From Lachnospiraceae bacterium (lineage in GTDB: Bacteria; Bacillota; Clostridia; Lachnospirales; Lachnospiraceae), in NCBI GenBank assembly GCA_022794255.1, contig JAAWEL010000070.1:1-36629 (forward strand): 36,629 nt of DNA, written 5' to 3'. The first letter of the stretch is position 1; every line of letters begins with the position of its first letter. This document shows, in pieces, positions 24,912 to 32,476 of the stretch. The translations under genes were made by a program, and so were the position numbers. The notes under the pieces were generated by a model, which was not told the origin of the DNA, made no database searches, and was given only the letters and a program-made list of their open reading frames with translations.

Positions 24912-24962
24912 AAGAAGGGGAGGCAGGAAGCGCTCCGTTTCTCTCTGCCTCCTCTCCTTTCT
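24912..24962. terminator. Bidirectional terminator between DUF4364 and galE
   Basis: AAGGGGAGGCAG pairs with CTGCCTCCTCTCCTT around an 18-base loop. On the plus strand it is followed by T-rich sequence (TTTCTGACAAACTTTCTT), and on the minus strand by CTTCTTTGG. It separates the convergent DUF4364 and galE genes. Confidence 0.7.
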
Positions 24963-24991
24963 GACAAACTTTCTTATTTTATTTGACTGCC

Positions 24992-26014
24992 CTACTCCTC
25001 ATATCCGTTCGGATTGTTCTTTTGCCATCTCCAGGAATCCTCACACATCTCCCGAATGCCGTATTTGGCCTTCCAGCCCAACTCCTTCTCAGCCTTTGCA
25101 GGATCCGCATAACAGGCAGGGATATCACCAGCACGGCGATCCTTGAATACATAATTGATCTTTAAATCATTGGCCTCCTCAAAGGCATTGATCACATCCA
25201 GCACACTGTAACCGGTACCAGTACCCAGATTGTAGATCCACACGCCGCCCTTCTCATCAGCCATCTTGTCCAGGGCCTTCACATGTCCATCCGCCAAGTC
25301 TACCACATGGATGTAGTCACGGACACAAGTACCGTCCGGTGTATCATAATCATTACCAAAAACACCAAGACACACCAGCTTGCCCACTGCCACCTGGGTA
25401 ATGTAGGGCAGAAGGTTGTTGGGGATACCTTTGGGATTTTCACCGATCCGACCAGTCTTGTGAGCGCCGATGGGATTGAAATAGCGCAGCAGCATAACCT
25501 TCCACTCCGGATCTGCTGTGTGCAGATCCGTAAGAATCTGCTCCAGCATTCCCTTCGTCCGCCCATAGGGATTGGTGATTTCTCCCTTAGGGCACTCCTC
25601 GGTGATGGGAATAAATGCCGGATCTCCGTAAACGGTAGCGGAGGAACTGAACACAATGCTCTTCACCCCATGGTTTCTCATGGAATCACAGAGAATCAGG
25701 GTTCCGGTAATATTGTTATGGTAATATTCCAATGGCTTGTACACAGACTCCCCCACAGCCTTCAAACCTGCAAAATGGATCACGCCATCAATCTTCTCAT
25801 TATCAAATACATGGTCCAGAGCCGGCTTATCCAGCAAATCCACCTCATAGAAGGTCACCTTCTTTCCGGTGATCTCCTCCACCCGCTTTAATGATTCCTT
25901 GCAGGAATTGCACAAGTTGTCCACCACAACCACGTCATAGCCTGCATTCAGAAGCTCCACACAGGTATGGCTTCCAATGTAACCGGCGCCTCCTGTAACT
26001 AAAATAGTAGCCAT
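24992..26014 (-). CDS. galE: UDP-glucose 4-epimerase
   Basis: This is a 340-residue extended short-chain dehydrogenase that interconverts UDP-glucose and UDP-galactose using tightly bound NAD. The Rossmann motif GGAGYIGSH lies at residues 8-16, the catalytic serine in SSSATVYG near 124-126, and the Tyr150-x3-Lys154 pair in NPYGRTKG. The C-terminal [33 protein letters not shown] is typical of GalE. It stands alone between two terminator/promoter regions. It may serve galactose use, cell-wall polysaccharide supply, or both. Confidence 0.97.
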   Translation of the reverse strand: MATILVTGGAGYIGSHTCVELLNAGYDVVVVDNLCNSCKESLKRVEEITGKKVTFYEVDLLDKPALDHVFDNEKIDGVIHFAGLKAVGESVYKPLEYYHNNITGTLILCDSMRNHGVKSIVFSSSATVYGDPAFIPITEECPKGEITNPYGRTKGMLEQILTDLHTADPEWKVMLLRYFNPIGAHKTGRIGENPKGIPNNLLPYITQVAVGKLVCLGVFGNDYDTPDGTCVRDYIHVVDLADGHVKALDKMADEKGGVWIYNLGTGTGYSVLDVINAFEEANDLKINYVFKDRRAGDIPACYADPAKAEKELGWKAKYGIREMCEDSWRWQKNNPNGYEE

Positions 26015-26101
26015 GTCTCATTCCTCCTTCTCATACGGCCTTCCCTCCGGCAGGAAATTTCCTCTGTTTGCCGACATTTACAAGAAAAGCCTTTCTTACT
26101 T

Positions 26102-26130
26102 ATTATAAACGGAAAAGCCTGATAAAACAA
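26102..26130 (-). promoter_or_regulatory. Probable sigma-A promoter of galE
   Basis: On the minus strand TTGTTT (26125-26130), 17 bases, and a perfect TATAAT (26102-26107), about 90 bases before the galE start. The 336-base gap between galE and the cyclase gene holds this and the divergent promoter at 26272; I see nothing else recognisable in it. Confidence 0.65.
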
Positions 26131-26271
26131 TGACAAAATCTTCTCATTTCCTGTTTTTTTGTGACCACTTTTAAAAGCTGTCTTTTATTTTCTCATCCTC
26201 TTTTTGATTCCCAGACCTTTTTTCTCAGAAGGCCAGCTGTTCTTTTATGAACTTTTTCACACATAAAAAGC

Positions 26272-26301
26272 TTGACCCATCATGTTCGGATACAGTATAA
26301 T
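26272..26301 (+). promoter_or_regulatory. Sigma-A promoter of the cyclase-ketopantoate reductase pair
   Basis: TTGACC (26272-26277), an 18-base spacer and a perfect TATAAT (26296-26301). The leader to the ATG at 26351 is about 43 bases. Confidence 0.8.
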
Positions 26302-26350
26302 AAAATCTACAAAAAAACATCATATCACTATCATTCAGGAGGTATTTTTC

Positions 26351-27037
26351 ATGAGCGTATACCAATTAGGAAATCTGAGAATCGTTGATTTGACCAAGAT
26401 TCTGGATCCCAAAACGGAAAGCCGCCGTTGCGGGCTGACTCGTTTCAACACCGGCGGCCCCATCCCGGATTTCCACACAATCATGGATTTGACCAGCCAT
26501 CTTGGAACCCATTGTGAGTGCCCCTACCACCATGACGATAACTGGCCCAGCGTGGCGGATCTTCCTCTGACCACCTTCCTGGGGAGAGCCATCTATGTGG
26601 ATTTCAAGGATACGGTTGCTCCCCGCACCCACATCTCGGCGGCAGATCTGGACCGGGCTACTGCCGGCAAGATTCAGGAGGGTGATATTGTTATCATTGA
26701 TTCCTCCTACAAGATTCCTCCCTTCACTCCTAAGACCAACACGGAGGAGGACAAGCGTCTTTTGGTCAATGATGAGAGCGCTAACTGGTTTAAGGATCAC
26801 AAGGTGAAATGTGTGGGCTTTGGGGATGGTGTGTCCATTGAGAGCTGCAATGAAGATGTAAAGCCTTTCCACGATATTTTGATGGCAGAGAACATTGTAT
26901 TTCTAGAGGTTCTGCAGAATCTGGAGGAGCTTCAAAAGGATGTATTTTTCATGTCCTACAGCCCTCTTCCCATCAAGGGATTGGATTCCTGCCCCATCCG
27001 CGCCTATGCCATTGAAGGACTGGCTGAGTTTTCATAA
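26351..27037 (+). CDS. Cyclase-family (kynurenine formamidase-like) metal hydrolase
   Basis: This is a 228-residue protein of the cyclase family, which includes kynurenine formamidases, isatin hydrolases and polyketide-type cyclases. The metal motif HxGTHxDxPxH appears as HLGTHCECPYHH at residues 50-61, with Glu in place of the usual Asp. I start it at the ATG at 26351, which has a perfect AGGAGG 8 bases upstream; the frame is open to 26282 but that start has no site. It is followed after 35 bases by a ketopantoate-reductase-like gene. The substrate is probably a small amide or lactone but cannot be read from sequence. No other kynurenine pathway gene is present. Confidence 0.87.
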   Translation: MSVYQLGNLRIVDLTKILDPKTESRRCGLTRFNTGGPIPDFHTIMDLTSHLGTHCECPYHHDDNWPSVADLPLTTFLGRAIYVDFKDTVAPRTHISAADLDRATAGKIQEGDIVIIDSSYKIPPFTPKTNTEEDKRLLVNDESANWFKDHKVKCVGFGDGVSIESCNEDVKPFHDILMAENIVFLEVLQNLEELQKDVFFMSYSPLPIKGLDSCPIRAYAIEGLAEFS

Positions 27038-27072
27038 GCCCTGTTTTTCATTATAACCGGAAAGGAAATGAC

Positions 27073-27990
27073 ATGATGAGAATCGCAGTTATCGGCGCCG
27101 GGGCCATGGGCTCCATTTACGGCGGACATTTATCCCTCCACAACCAGGTTTACCTGATTGATACCAATCAGGCAGTGGTTGACCATATCAATCAGAACGG
27201 CCTGATTTTACAGGAAGATGGCAAGGATGTGGCCTATCATCCCACTGCTGTTACCTCCACCGAAGGCGTAGAACCGGTGGATTTGGTGATCCTGTTTGTA
27301 AAATCCCTGTTCTCCAAGGCTGCTCTTAGCAGCAACAAGGGCATTATCGGCCCTGATACTTATCTGATGACTTTGCAAAATGGTTCCGGCCATGAGGATA
27401 TCTTAAGCGAATTTGCTCCGGAAAACCGCATCATCATCGGCACAACCGAGGATAACGGCGCTGTTCTTGGTTTGGGCCATGTGTCCCGGGGCGGCTGTGG
27501 CAAAACCAACATCGGAATGTTGACTGAGGATACCAAAGGCTTTCTTCCCAGGCTGAAGGAATGTCTGGATTCCTGTGGTTTTCAGGGTTACATTCACGAG
27601 AATATCCGCCAGCTGATCTGGAACAAGCTGTTTACCAATGTCTCTCTAAGCGCCGTCACCGGCGTTTTGCAGGTTCCTATGGGCTTTATCGCCGGCAATG
27701 AGCATGCCTGGGCTATCACAAGGCAGCTGATCCATGAGGCTGTTGCCGTGGCCCACGGTCTGGGCCTTACGGCAGATGAGGAGGAGATCACTGAAAAGGT
27801 GCGCCAGACCTCCTTAGGCTCTCCGGAGGGCATCACCTCCATATGTGCAGATCTCCGTGCCGGACGTAAGACAGAGGTCAATACCATCAGCGGTTCTGTG
27901 GTCAGAGCATCGAAAAAATGTGGTGTGCCTGCCCCTACCCACGAGATGATCGTGGAGCTGGTTCATGCCATGGAAGAGCGGGACAAATGA
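27073..27990 (+). CDS. Ketopantoate reductase family protein
   Basis: This is a 305-residue NADP-dependent reductase of the PanE/ApbA family. The Rossmann motif is VIGAGAMGS at residues 6-14, LQNG lies at 101-104, and the catalytic lysine is Lys185 in IWNKLFTNVSLSAVTGVL. The C-terminal TEVNTISGSVVRASKKCGVPAPTH closes the active site. True PanE makes pantoate for coenzyme A, but the family has many paralogues acting on other 2-oxo acids. The absence of panB, panC or panD nearby and the linkage to a cyclase-family hydrolase favour a catabolic paralogue. AAAGGAAATGAC precedes the start. Confidence 0.88.
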   Translation: MMRIAVIGAGAMGSIYGGHLSLHNQVYLIDTNQAVVDHINQNGLILQEDGKDVAYHPTAVTSTEGVEPVDLVILFVKSLFSKAALSSNKGIIGPDTYLMTLQNGSGHEDILSEFAPENRIIIGTTEDNGAVLGLGHVSRGGCGKTNIGMLTEDTKGFLPRLKECLDSCGFQGYIHENIRQLIWNKLFTNVSLSAVTGVLQVPMGFIAGNEHAWAITRQLIHEAVAVAHGLGLTADEEEITEKVRQTSLGSPEGITSICADLRAGRKTEVNTISGSVVRASKKCGVPAPTHEMIVELVHAMEERDK

Positions 27991-28013
27991 TATAATTTAT
28001 CATGATTTGCAAA

Positions 28014-28055
28014 AAAGCAGGAAGCAGATTCCCACATGCATCTGCTTCCTGCTTT
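28014..28055 (-). terminator. Terminator between the reductase gene and the first YhcH-family gene
   Basis: AAAGCAGGAAGCAGAT pairs with ATCTGCTTCCTGCTTT around a 10-base loop, a 16-base perfect stem. The T run (six T) is on the minus strand, so its best fit is as terminator of the gene at 28085-28537. It probably also stops the plus-strand transcript of the reductase gene. Confidence 0.88.
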
Positions 28056-28084
28056 ACAATACATCTCTTTTTTGCTTTTGGCCC

Positions 28085-28537
28085 TTACACAGCCACCTTC
28101 ACTACAACCTTCTTTACCTGCTCTGCCCCCTCTGCCTGGCATCTGGGCTTGTGGGCATCCTCCGGCGCCACCACAATCAGATCTCCTTCCTGCAAAAGTA
28201 CGGTTCCAGAGAGAGCCGGCTCCTCATAAAAGATCAGGTCGTTCTCCTCGATCCGCTCCTTCACCACCAGGCCATCCCGCTTGCAAAATCCAAACTGTTC
28301 CTTTCCAGACACCACATACTGAATATCGAAGAATTTCTCGTGAGTCTCAAAAGAACCCTCCTCCGGCTTAATGGTTGTATACTCCTGGATATTTGCCACC
28401 ACCTGGTCTCCAAGAATCGGATAGCTTCCCACAGACAAAGCTCCCAAATCCGTCTCCTCCAGCCACTTGTAAGCGGCAAGGAACTTCTCCTCCAGATAAT
28501 TGTACTTCTTTGCGATTGTGATGTTTGAGAAAAACAT
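28085..28537 (-). CDS. YhcH/YjgK/YiaL family protein, copy 1
   Basis: This is a 150-residue protein of the YhcH/EbgC cupin-like family, linked to handling of sialic acid and other sugar acids. The likely metal-binding residues are in THEKFFDIQYVVSG (His, Asp) and PEDAHKPRC (Asp, His). I start it at the ATG at 28537, which has AAGGAGG 8 bases upstream. The frame is open to 28816, but those residues would overlap the divergent paralogue and its promoter. It is closed by the perfect-stem terminator at 28014-28055. No sialic acid genes are next to it, so its substrate is open. Confidence 0.9.
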   Translation of the reverse strand: MFFSNITIAKKYNYLEEKFLAAYKWLEETDLGALSVGSYPILGDQVVANIQEYTTIKPEEGSFETHEKFFDIQYVVSGKEQFGFCKRDGLVVKERIEENDLIFYEEPALSGTVLLQEGDLIVVAPEDAHKPRCQAEGAEQVKKVVVKVAV

Positions 28538-28703
28538 TGTTGTGTCCTCCTTTTTGTTTTGTTGTAAGGCAAACTGACCCAAAAACGTTCCTGATATCTG
28601 CCTTGTCTTGTGATCTCTATATACAAAATACCATATGGATGGAGGATTTGCAATGCCTTTTCCCCCAATATCAAAGGCTGTGCCATGATCAGCACAAGTA
28701 CCA

Positions 28704-28731
28704 TTGATTTTTTCAAAAATCCTGATAAAAT
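28704..28731 (+). promoter_or_regulatory. Probable promoter of the second YhcH-family gene
   Basis: TTGATT (28704-28709), 16 bases, then TAAAAT (28726-28731). It lies about 40 bases before the ATG at 28775. Confidence 0.6.
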
Positions 28732-28774
28732 AGAATAAGAAAGCCATAACATCATGAAACAAAGGAGAATACCC

Positions 28775-29272
28775 ATGATTTACGGAAATGTGCACAGCCC
28801 CATGATCGACCAGCAAATTGCCATGCTCCCGGGGGCTCTTCAGAGCGCTATTCGTTTTTTAAAGGAAACGGATTTGGCTGTCCATGAGCCGGGAAAATTT
28901 GATATGGAATTGAACGGAGTCCCCATGATTCTGCAGGTTTTAGACCTTTCCACAGCCCCCAGAGAAACCCTCCGCCCGGAGATTCACCGGAAGAATATCG
29001 ATGTTCAGTTTCTTGCCTCCGGCGGGCCGGAACGGGCCGGATACTACAGCGATGACGGCAATGGCCAGGTGGATGAGAATCTCTTAGATACTCCCCGGGA
29101 TATTTTGTTTTATCACAACAATCCTGCTGCTTATGAGGGAACCATTGAGATGACAGTGGGAACCTATGCTATCTATTTTCCCTGGGATGTACATATCCCG
29201 GCTATCCAAGTGGGGGACTCCCCTGTAACCATTCGCAAGATTGTAATAAAAGTTCCCGTGGATGCCTGCTAA
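28775..29272 (+). CDS. YhcH/YjgK/YiaL family protein, copy 2
   Basis: This is a 165-residue member of the same family as the divergent gene at 28085-28537, but only distantly similar to it. The family core is visible as EIHRKNIDVQFLASGGPERAGYYSDD and, near the end, FPWDVHIPAIQVGDSPVTIRKIVIKVPV. I start it at the ATG at 28775 with AAAGGAG 8 bases upstream; an ATG seven codons earlier at 28754 lacks a site. It is single-gene and ends at a strong bidirectional terminator. Confidence 0.88.
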   Translation: MIYGNVHSPMIDQQIAMLPGALQSAIRFLKETDLAVHEPGKFDMELNGVPMILQVLDLSTAPRETLRPEIHRKNIDVQFLASGGPERAGYYSDDGNGQVDENLLDTPRDILFYHNNPAAYEGTIEMTVGTYAIYFPWDVHIPAIQVGDSPVTIRKIVIKVPVDAC

Positions 29273-29321
29273 AAGCAAATTCTGTATCATCCGGCTTTTA
29301 GTCTCCACAAAAAACCCCAGA

Positions 29322-29359
29322 AAAAAAGGGAGCTCATCCCCGGACGCGCTCCCTTTTTT
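29322..29359. terminator. Bidirectional terminator between convergent genes
   Basis: AAAAAAGGGAGC pairs with GCTCCCTTTTTT around a 14-base loop. T runs follow on both strands. It serves the YhcH-family gene on the plus strand and the metallo-hydrolase gene on the minus strand. Confidence 0.9.
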
Positions 29360-29366
29360 GTTGCTG

Positions 29367-30626
29367 TTATTCCAGCTCCTTCGCACTGGCAATCAGATAG
29401 TGTCTTGCATTGGCAGATGTCATCTGCCTTGCCCGTCCAAGTAATGCTTCTTTTTTCAGTTCTATACAAGCCTCCCAGTCCCCGCAATCCGCCAGCTCCA
29501 AAAGCTGCAATGCCAGCTGATACGCTTCCTGGTCCAGGCAGGCCCTGATCTTTCCCATCAGTTTCTCCTTGCCAATCAACTCTCTTAATACAGCCTGGTA
29601 CTCCCGGTCACTGACTGGCAGCAAATTGGCCGCATTGCCGTCAAACCACCCTACATATCCGCAATAGATGCTCTTTACCGACCACTCCACTGTACCGTAA
29701 TACTCTCCCAGATAATCCTTATTCAGATATTTCTCCGGAAGCTTCACCTTCTCCACCGTCTGGCTCATGGTCATTCCCTGGTTCATACAGTCCAGAGTCT
29801 CCAAAAGTACATATGCAATGGCATCCCGGAAGGTTCCAATCTGCTCTTGAACCAATTCCTTCCCGATCAAAGGCCTGGTATGGCCCGGAAGAAGGGCCTC
29901 TGCCTCACAGGCGAGAATCTCATCCAGGGCCTCTATCCATGCGGCAATATCCCGGTACTGAGTTCCCCGGATAGCATAAAGATTGGGCCAGCAGCCATAG
30001 TAATTGTCGCCGGTGCAGATAACCTTGTCCTCCTCCAGCCACACAAAAATCTGATCATCCGTCTCCCCTGGTGTGCTGACCATTTTAAGCTTTACCCCGT
30101 CAATGATCCGCTCCACTTCTTTCTCCCTGTAAAGGGTTGTGGGAGGAATGGGGTCAAATTCCCCCTTTCCCACCGCCCTTCCTTCACGGATGCCGATTCC
30201 CTCACTGATGGCTTCCTCATCGGTCAGTTCATATCCAAACTGATACATTCCTCTCTGATTCAGCACATGGTTCAAACGGTCATAATATTTCAGCAAAGAC
30301 TTTGCCGGTGCAAAAGCAATGACCTCCTCCACCGTGTCCCTAAAAGCCCCTGCTCCGCCTCGATGGTCAGGATGTCCGTGCGTATAGATAATCGTTTTCA
30401 CAGGCTTATCCGTCAGCCCTGCCAGCTCTCTCTTTAAATCTTTGGCATAATCTAGACAATCCAGGGTGTCAATCAGAATCACAGATGTATTTCCAATAAT
30501 CGCTATGGAGTTGCTGATCCCGTATCCCAGAAAATGATAAATACGATTGTTTACCTTTGTCCTTATTTTCTTATAATTGGTCTCTGTAAATGTTTTCAGC
30601 TTCTGCTCACCTGTCATAGTATCCAT
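29367..30626 (-). CDS. Alkylsulfatase-like metallo-beta-lactamase-fold hydrolase
   Basis: This 419-residue protein has no signal peptide. The binuclear zinc motif THGHPDH lies at residues 82-88 (His83, His85, Asp87, His88). Further ligand regions are TPGETDDQ, CTGDNYYGCWPNLYAIRGTQYRD and LLPGHTRPLIG. The stretch GEYYGTVEWSVKSIYCGYVGWFDGNAANLLPVS closely resembles the dimerisation domain of BDS1/SdsA1-type alkylsulfatases. Those enzymes are usually about 650 residues, exported, and end in an SCP2-like domain absent here. It is thus a short cytosolic relative. Sulfate ester cleavage is possible but unproven. It is a single gene ending at a strong terminator. Confidence 0.85.
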   Translation of the reverse strand: MDTMTGEQKLKTFTETNYKKIRTKVNNRIYHFLGYGISNSIAIIGNTSVILIDTLDCLDYAKDLKRELAGLTDKPVKTIIYTHGHPDHRGGAGAFRDTVEEVIAFAPAKSLLKYYDRLNHVLNQRGMYQFGYELTDEEAISEGIGIREGRAVGKGEFDPIPPTTLYREKEVERIIDGVKLKMVSTPGETDDQIFVWLEEDKVICTGDNYYGCWPNLYAIRGTQYRDIAAWIEALDEILACEAEALLPGHTRPLIGKELVQEQIGTFRDAIAYVLLETLDCMNQGMTMSQTVEKVKLPEKYLNKDYLGEYYGTVEWSVKSIYCGYVGWFDGNAANLLPVSDREYQAVLRELIGKEKLMGKIRACLDQEAYQLALQLLELADCGDWEACIELKKEALLGRARQMTSANARHYLIASAKELE

Positions 30627-31042
30627 CCTCCTTAAGGTCTTGAAATTTTCTTTCCTGTTCTGCCTTTCTCTCAGAGATTTCTCCTAACTTACAGATCTAT
30701 CATACCTTAGTCCGGCAAAATCGTAAAGTAGGCACTTTCAAGTAACCTTGCCATAAGATTGTATCGGTCACGCTTCTCTGTTTTGCAAATACTCCGATCC
30801 CCCTGTGTCCACTTTAGCTGCCAAGGATCAGATGCTTGCTCATAATCCCTGTAAGGCAATCGATGGTACAAAAATATTTAAAGGAACAGCCAAGCGTATG
30901 AAAATAATTACTTTTTAAGTTATAAATACTAAAATACGGTATGTCATCCAGGATATTCCGAAACTATTTACACATCATTTAAAGTGAGTTATTATTACAC
31001 CATCAAAACAAACAAGCCACATCAGGCGAAAGGAGAACGGTA
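30627..31042. other. Intergenic region upstream of the GH4 gene
   Basis: This is a 416-base gap between divergent genes. The right end holds the GH4 promoter (30967-30995). At about 30731-30745 there is an ACTT-TC-AAGT inverted repeat (GCACTTTCAAGTAAC), of a kind seen near HxlR-type regulators. From 30763 a 49-codon open frame without a start ends at a TAA near 30920. I do not recognise this frame and treat it as possible decayed coding sequence at most. Nothing else stands out. Confidence 0.4.
30967..30995 (+). promoter_or_regulatory. Sigma-A promoter of the alpha-glucoside operon
   Basis: TTTACA (30967-30972), 17 bases, and TATTAT (30990-30995), with a leader of about 40 bases. The -10 region overlaps AAAGTGAGTTATTATTA (30981-30997), which resembles the AAAGTCAGTA core of the two repeats near the RpiR and EIIA genes. 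I found no clear catabolite-response element. Confidence 0.75.
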
Positions 31043-32368
31043 ATGAAAACCTATAATGTATGTATCGTTGGCGGAGGAAGCACCTATACCCTGGGATTCT
31101 TAAAATCCTTTGTGAGATTAAGAGAAGAATTCCCCTTAAAAAAGCTGGTGCTTTTCGACATTGACAAAGAGCGGCAGGAAAAGATCGGCAAATACGGAGA
31201 AATCCTTTTTAAGGAAAGATTTCCTGAGCTGGAATTTTCCTATACCCTGGACATTAAGGAAGCCTATGAAGGCATGGATTTCGTATTTATGCAGATGCGT
31301 GCAGGCGGCCTGCCAATGCGTGCAAAGGATGAACATATCCCCTTAAGCATGGGCATGATCGGCCAGGAAACCTGCGGTGCAGGCGGCATGGCATACGGAC
31401 TTCGCTCCTGTGTGGATATGATCAAGGCAGTTCATGATATCCGTACCTATGCACCAGATGCCTGGATCCTGAACTACTCCAATCCTGCTGCAATTGTGGC
31501 TGAGGCTTTGAGAAGAGAGTTCCCGGATGACAAGAGAATCTTAAATATCTGTGATCAGCCGGAAAATGTGGTTCGCTCCTGCAGCCGTCTGCTGGGCTGT
31601 GACTGGGAGGATTTGGACCCTGTATACTTTGGCTTAAACCACTATGGCTGGTTCACTCATATGTATCATGTACATACCGGTGAGGATCTGCTGCCGAAGA
31701 TCCGCAAAATGATCGCTGAAAACGGCTTCCTGCCTCAGGATGCTGAACAAAGAGATCAGTCCTGGCTGGATACCTACGGCATGGTACAGACCATTATGAA
31801 CGACTTCCCGGATTTCCTTCCCAATACTTATGACCAGTATTATCTCTATCCGGAGTACAAGGCCAGTCACTTAGACCCTAATTTCACCCGCGCAGATGAG
31901 GTGATGGCAGGAAGAGAAAAAAGAGTGTTTAACGAATGTGCAGAGGTGATTAAAGATGGCAAATTAGGGGATCGTTTCCACGCCATATCAGATGCCCATG
32001 CAGAGATGATGATCAAAGTGGCAGAATCCATTGCCTATAACCGCAATGACCGGCACATCCTCATTGTGGAGAACAACGGCGCCATTGCCAACATGCAGAA
32101 TGATGCCATGGTCGAGGTCGTGTGTGAGCTGGGAATCAATGGTCCCCGTCCAATGAGAGTAGGCAATATTCCTCAGTTCTATCTGGGACTTTTAGTAAAC
32201 CAGGTTTCCTGCGAGAAGCTGCTTGTGGATGCCTATTTTGAAAATTCTTACCAGAAGGCACTGGAAGCCTTTACATTAAATCGCCTAATCGGAGATGCAA
32301 AGAAGGCAAGAAAGGTTTTGGATGCCCTTTTGGAGGTCAACAAGGATATGTGGCCAAAGCTGAACTGA
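31043..32368 (+). CDS. glvA: 6-phospho-alpha-glucosidase, glycoside hydrolase family 4
   Basis: This is a 441-residue GH4 enzyme that uses NAD and a divalent metal to cleave 6-phospho-alpha-glucosides such as maltose 6-phosphate. The NAD motif VGGGSTYTLG lies at residues 9-18, YSNPAA at 146-151, the metal cysteine in NICDQP at 168-173 (Cys170), and the metal histidine in FGLNHYGWFTH (His200). An Asp after that Cys is typical of the alpha-specific group (CDMP), whereas beta-specific members carry Asn, so alpha specificity is favoured. AAAGGAGAA precedes the ATG. It is the first gene of the operon with the PTS permease. Confidence 0.93.
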   Translation: MKTYNVCIVGGGSTYTLGFLKSFVRLREEFPLKKLVLFDIDKERQEKIGKYGEILFKERFPELEFSYTLDIKEAYEGMDFVFMQMRAGGLPMRAKDEHIPLSMGMIGQETCGAGGMAYGLRSCVDMIKAVHDIRTYAPDAWILNYSNPAAIVAEALRREFPDDKRILNICDQPENVVRSCSRLLGCDWEDLDPVYFGLNHYGWFTHMYHVHTGEDLLPKIRKMIAENGFLPQDAEQRDQSWLDTYGMVQTIMNDFPDFLPNTYDQYYLYPEYKASHLDPNFTRADEVMAGREKRVFNECAEVIKDGKLGDRFHAISDAHAEMMIKVAESIAYNRNDRHILIVENNGAIANMQNDAMVEVVCELGINGPRPMRVGNIPQFYLGLLVNQVSCEKLLVDAYFENSYQKALEAFTLNRLIGDAKKARKVLDALLEVNKDMWPKLN

Positions 32369-32389
32369 CTCTATCTGCAGTCCTGCGGC

Positions 32390-32424
32390 GCTTAAGCCTC
32401 GCTGAAGGGGGCGGGGCTTTAAGC
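32390..32424 (+). other. Intergenic hairpin between the GH4 and PTS genes
   Basis: GCTTAAGCCTCGC pairs with GCGGGGCTTTAAGC with one bulge, around a short purine-rich loop. No T run follows, so it is not a standard terminator. It may stabilise or separate the two parts of the transcript; this is an inference. Confidence 0.55.
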
Positions 32425-32476
32425 TTACTCTGATCAGACAGCCTTATGAAAAAGAGAAGGGAAAGGATATTGAATT

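Noticed and set aside
26366-26872. A 168-codon minus-strand ORF
   Set aside because: It is antisense to the cyclase-family gene, whose metal motif and ribosome binding site are clear.
28538-28816. N-terminal extension of the minus-strand YhcH-family gene
   Set aside because: The start at 28537 has a perfect ribosome binding site; the extension overlaps the divergent gene and its promoter.
30763-30922. Open frame of 49 codons as a gene
   Set aside because: It has no start codon or ribosome binding site and no recognisable similarity; kept only as a possible relic.
32369-32476. Terminator between the GH4 and PTS genes
   Set aside because: The hairpin lacks a T run and no new promoter is visible before the PTS gene, so I treat both as one operon.
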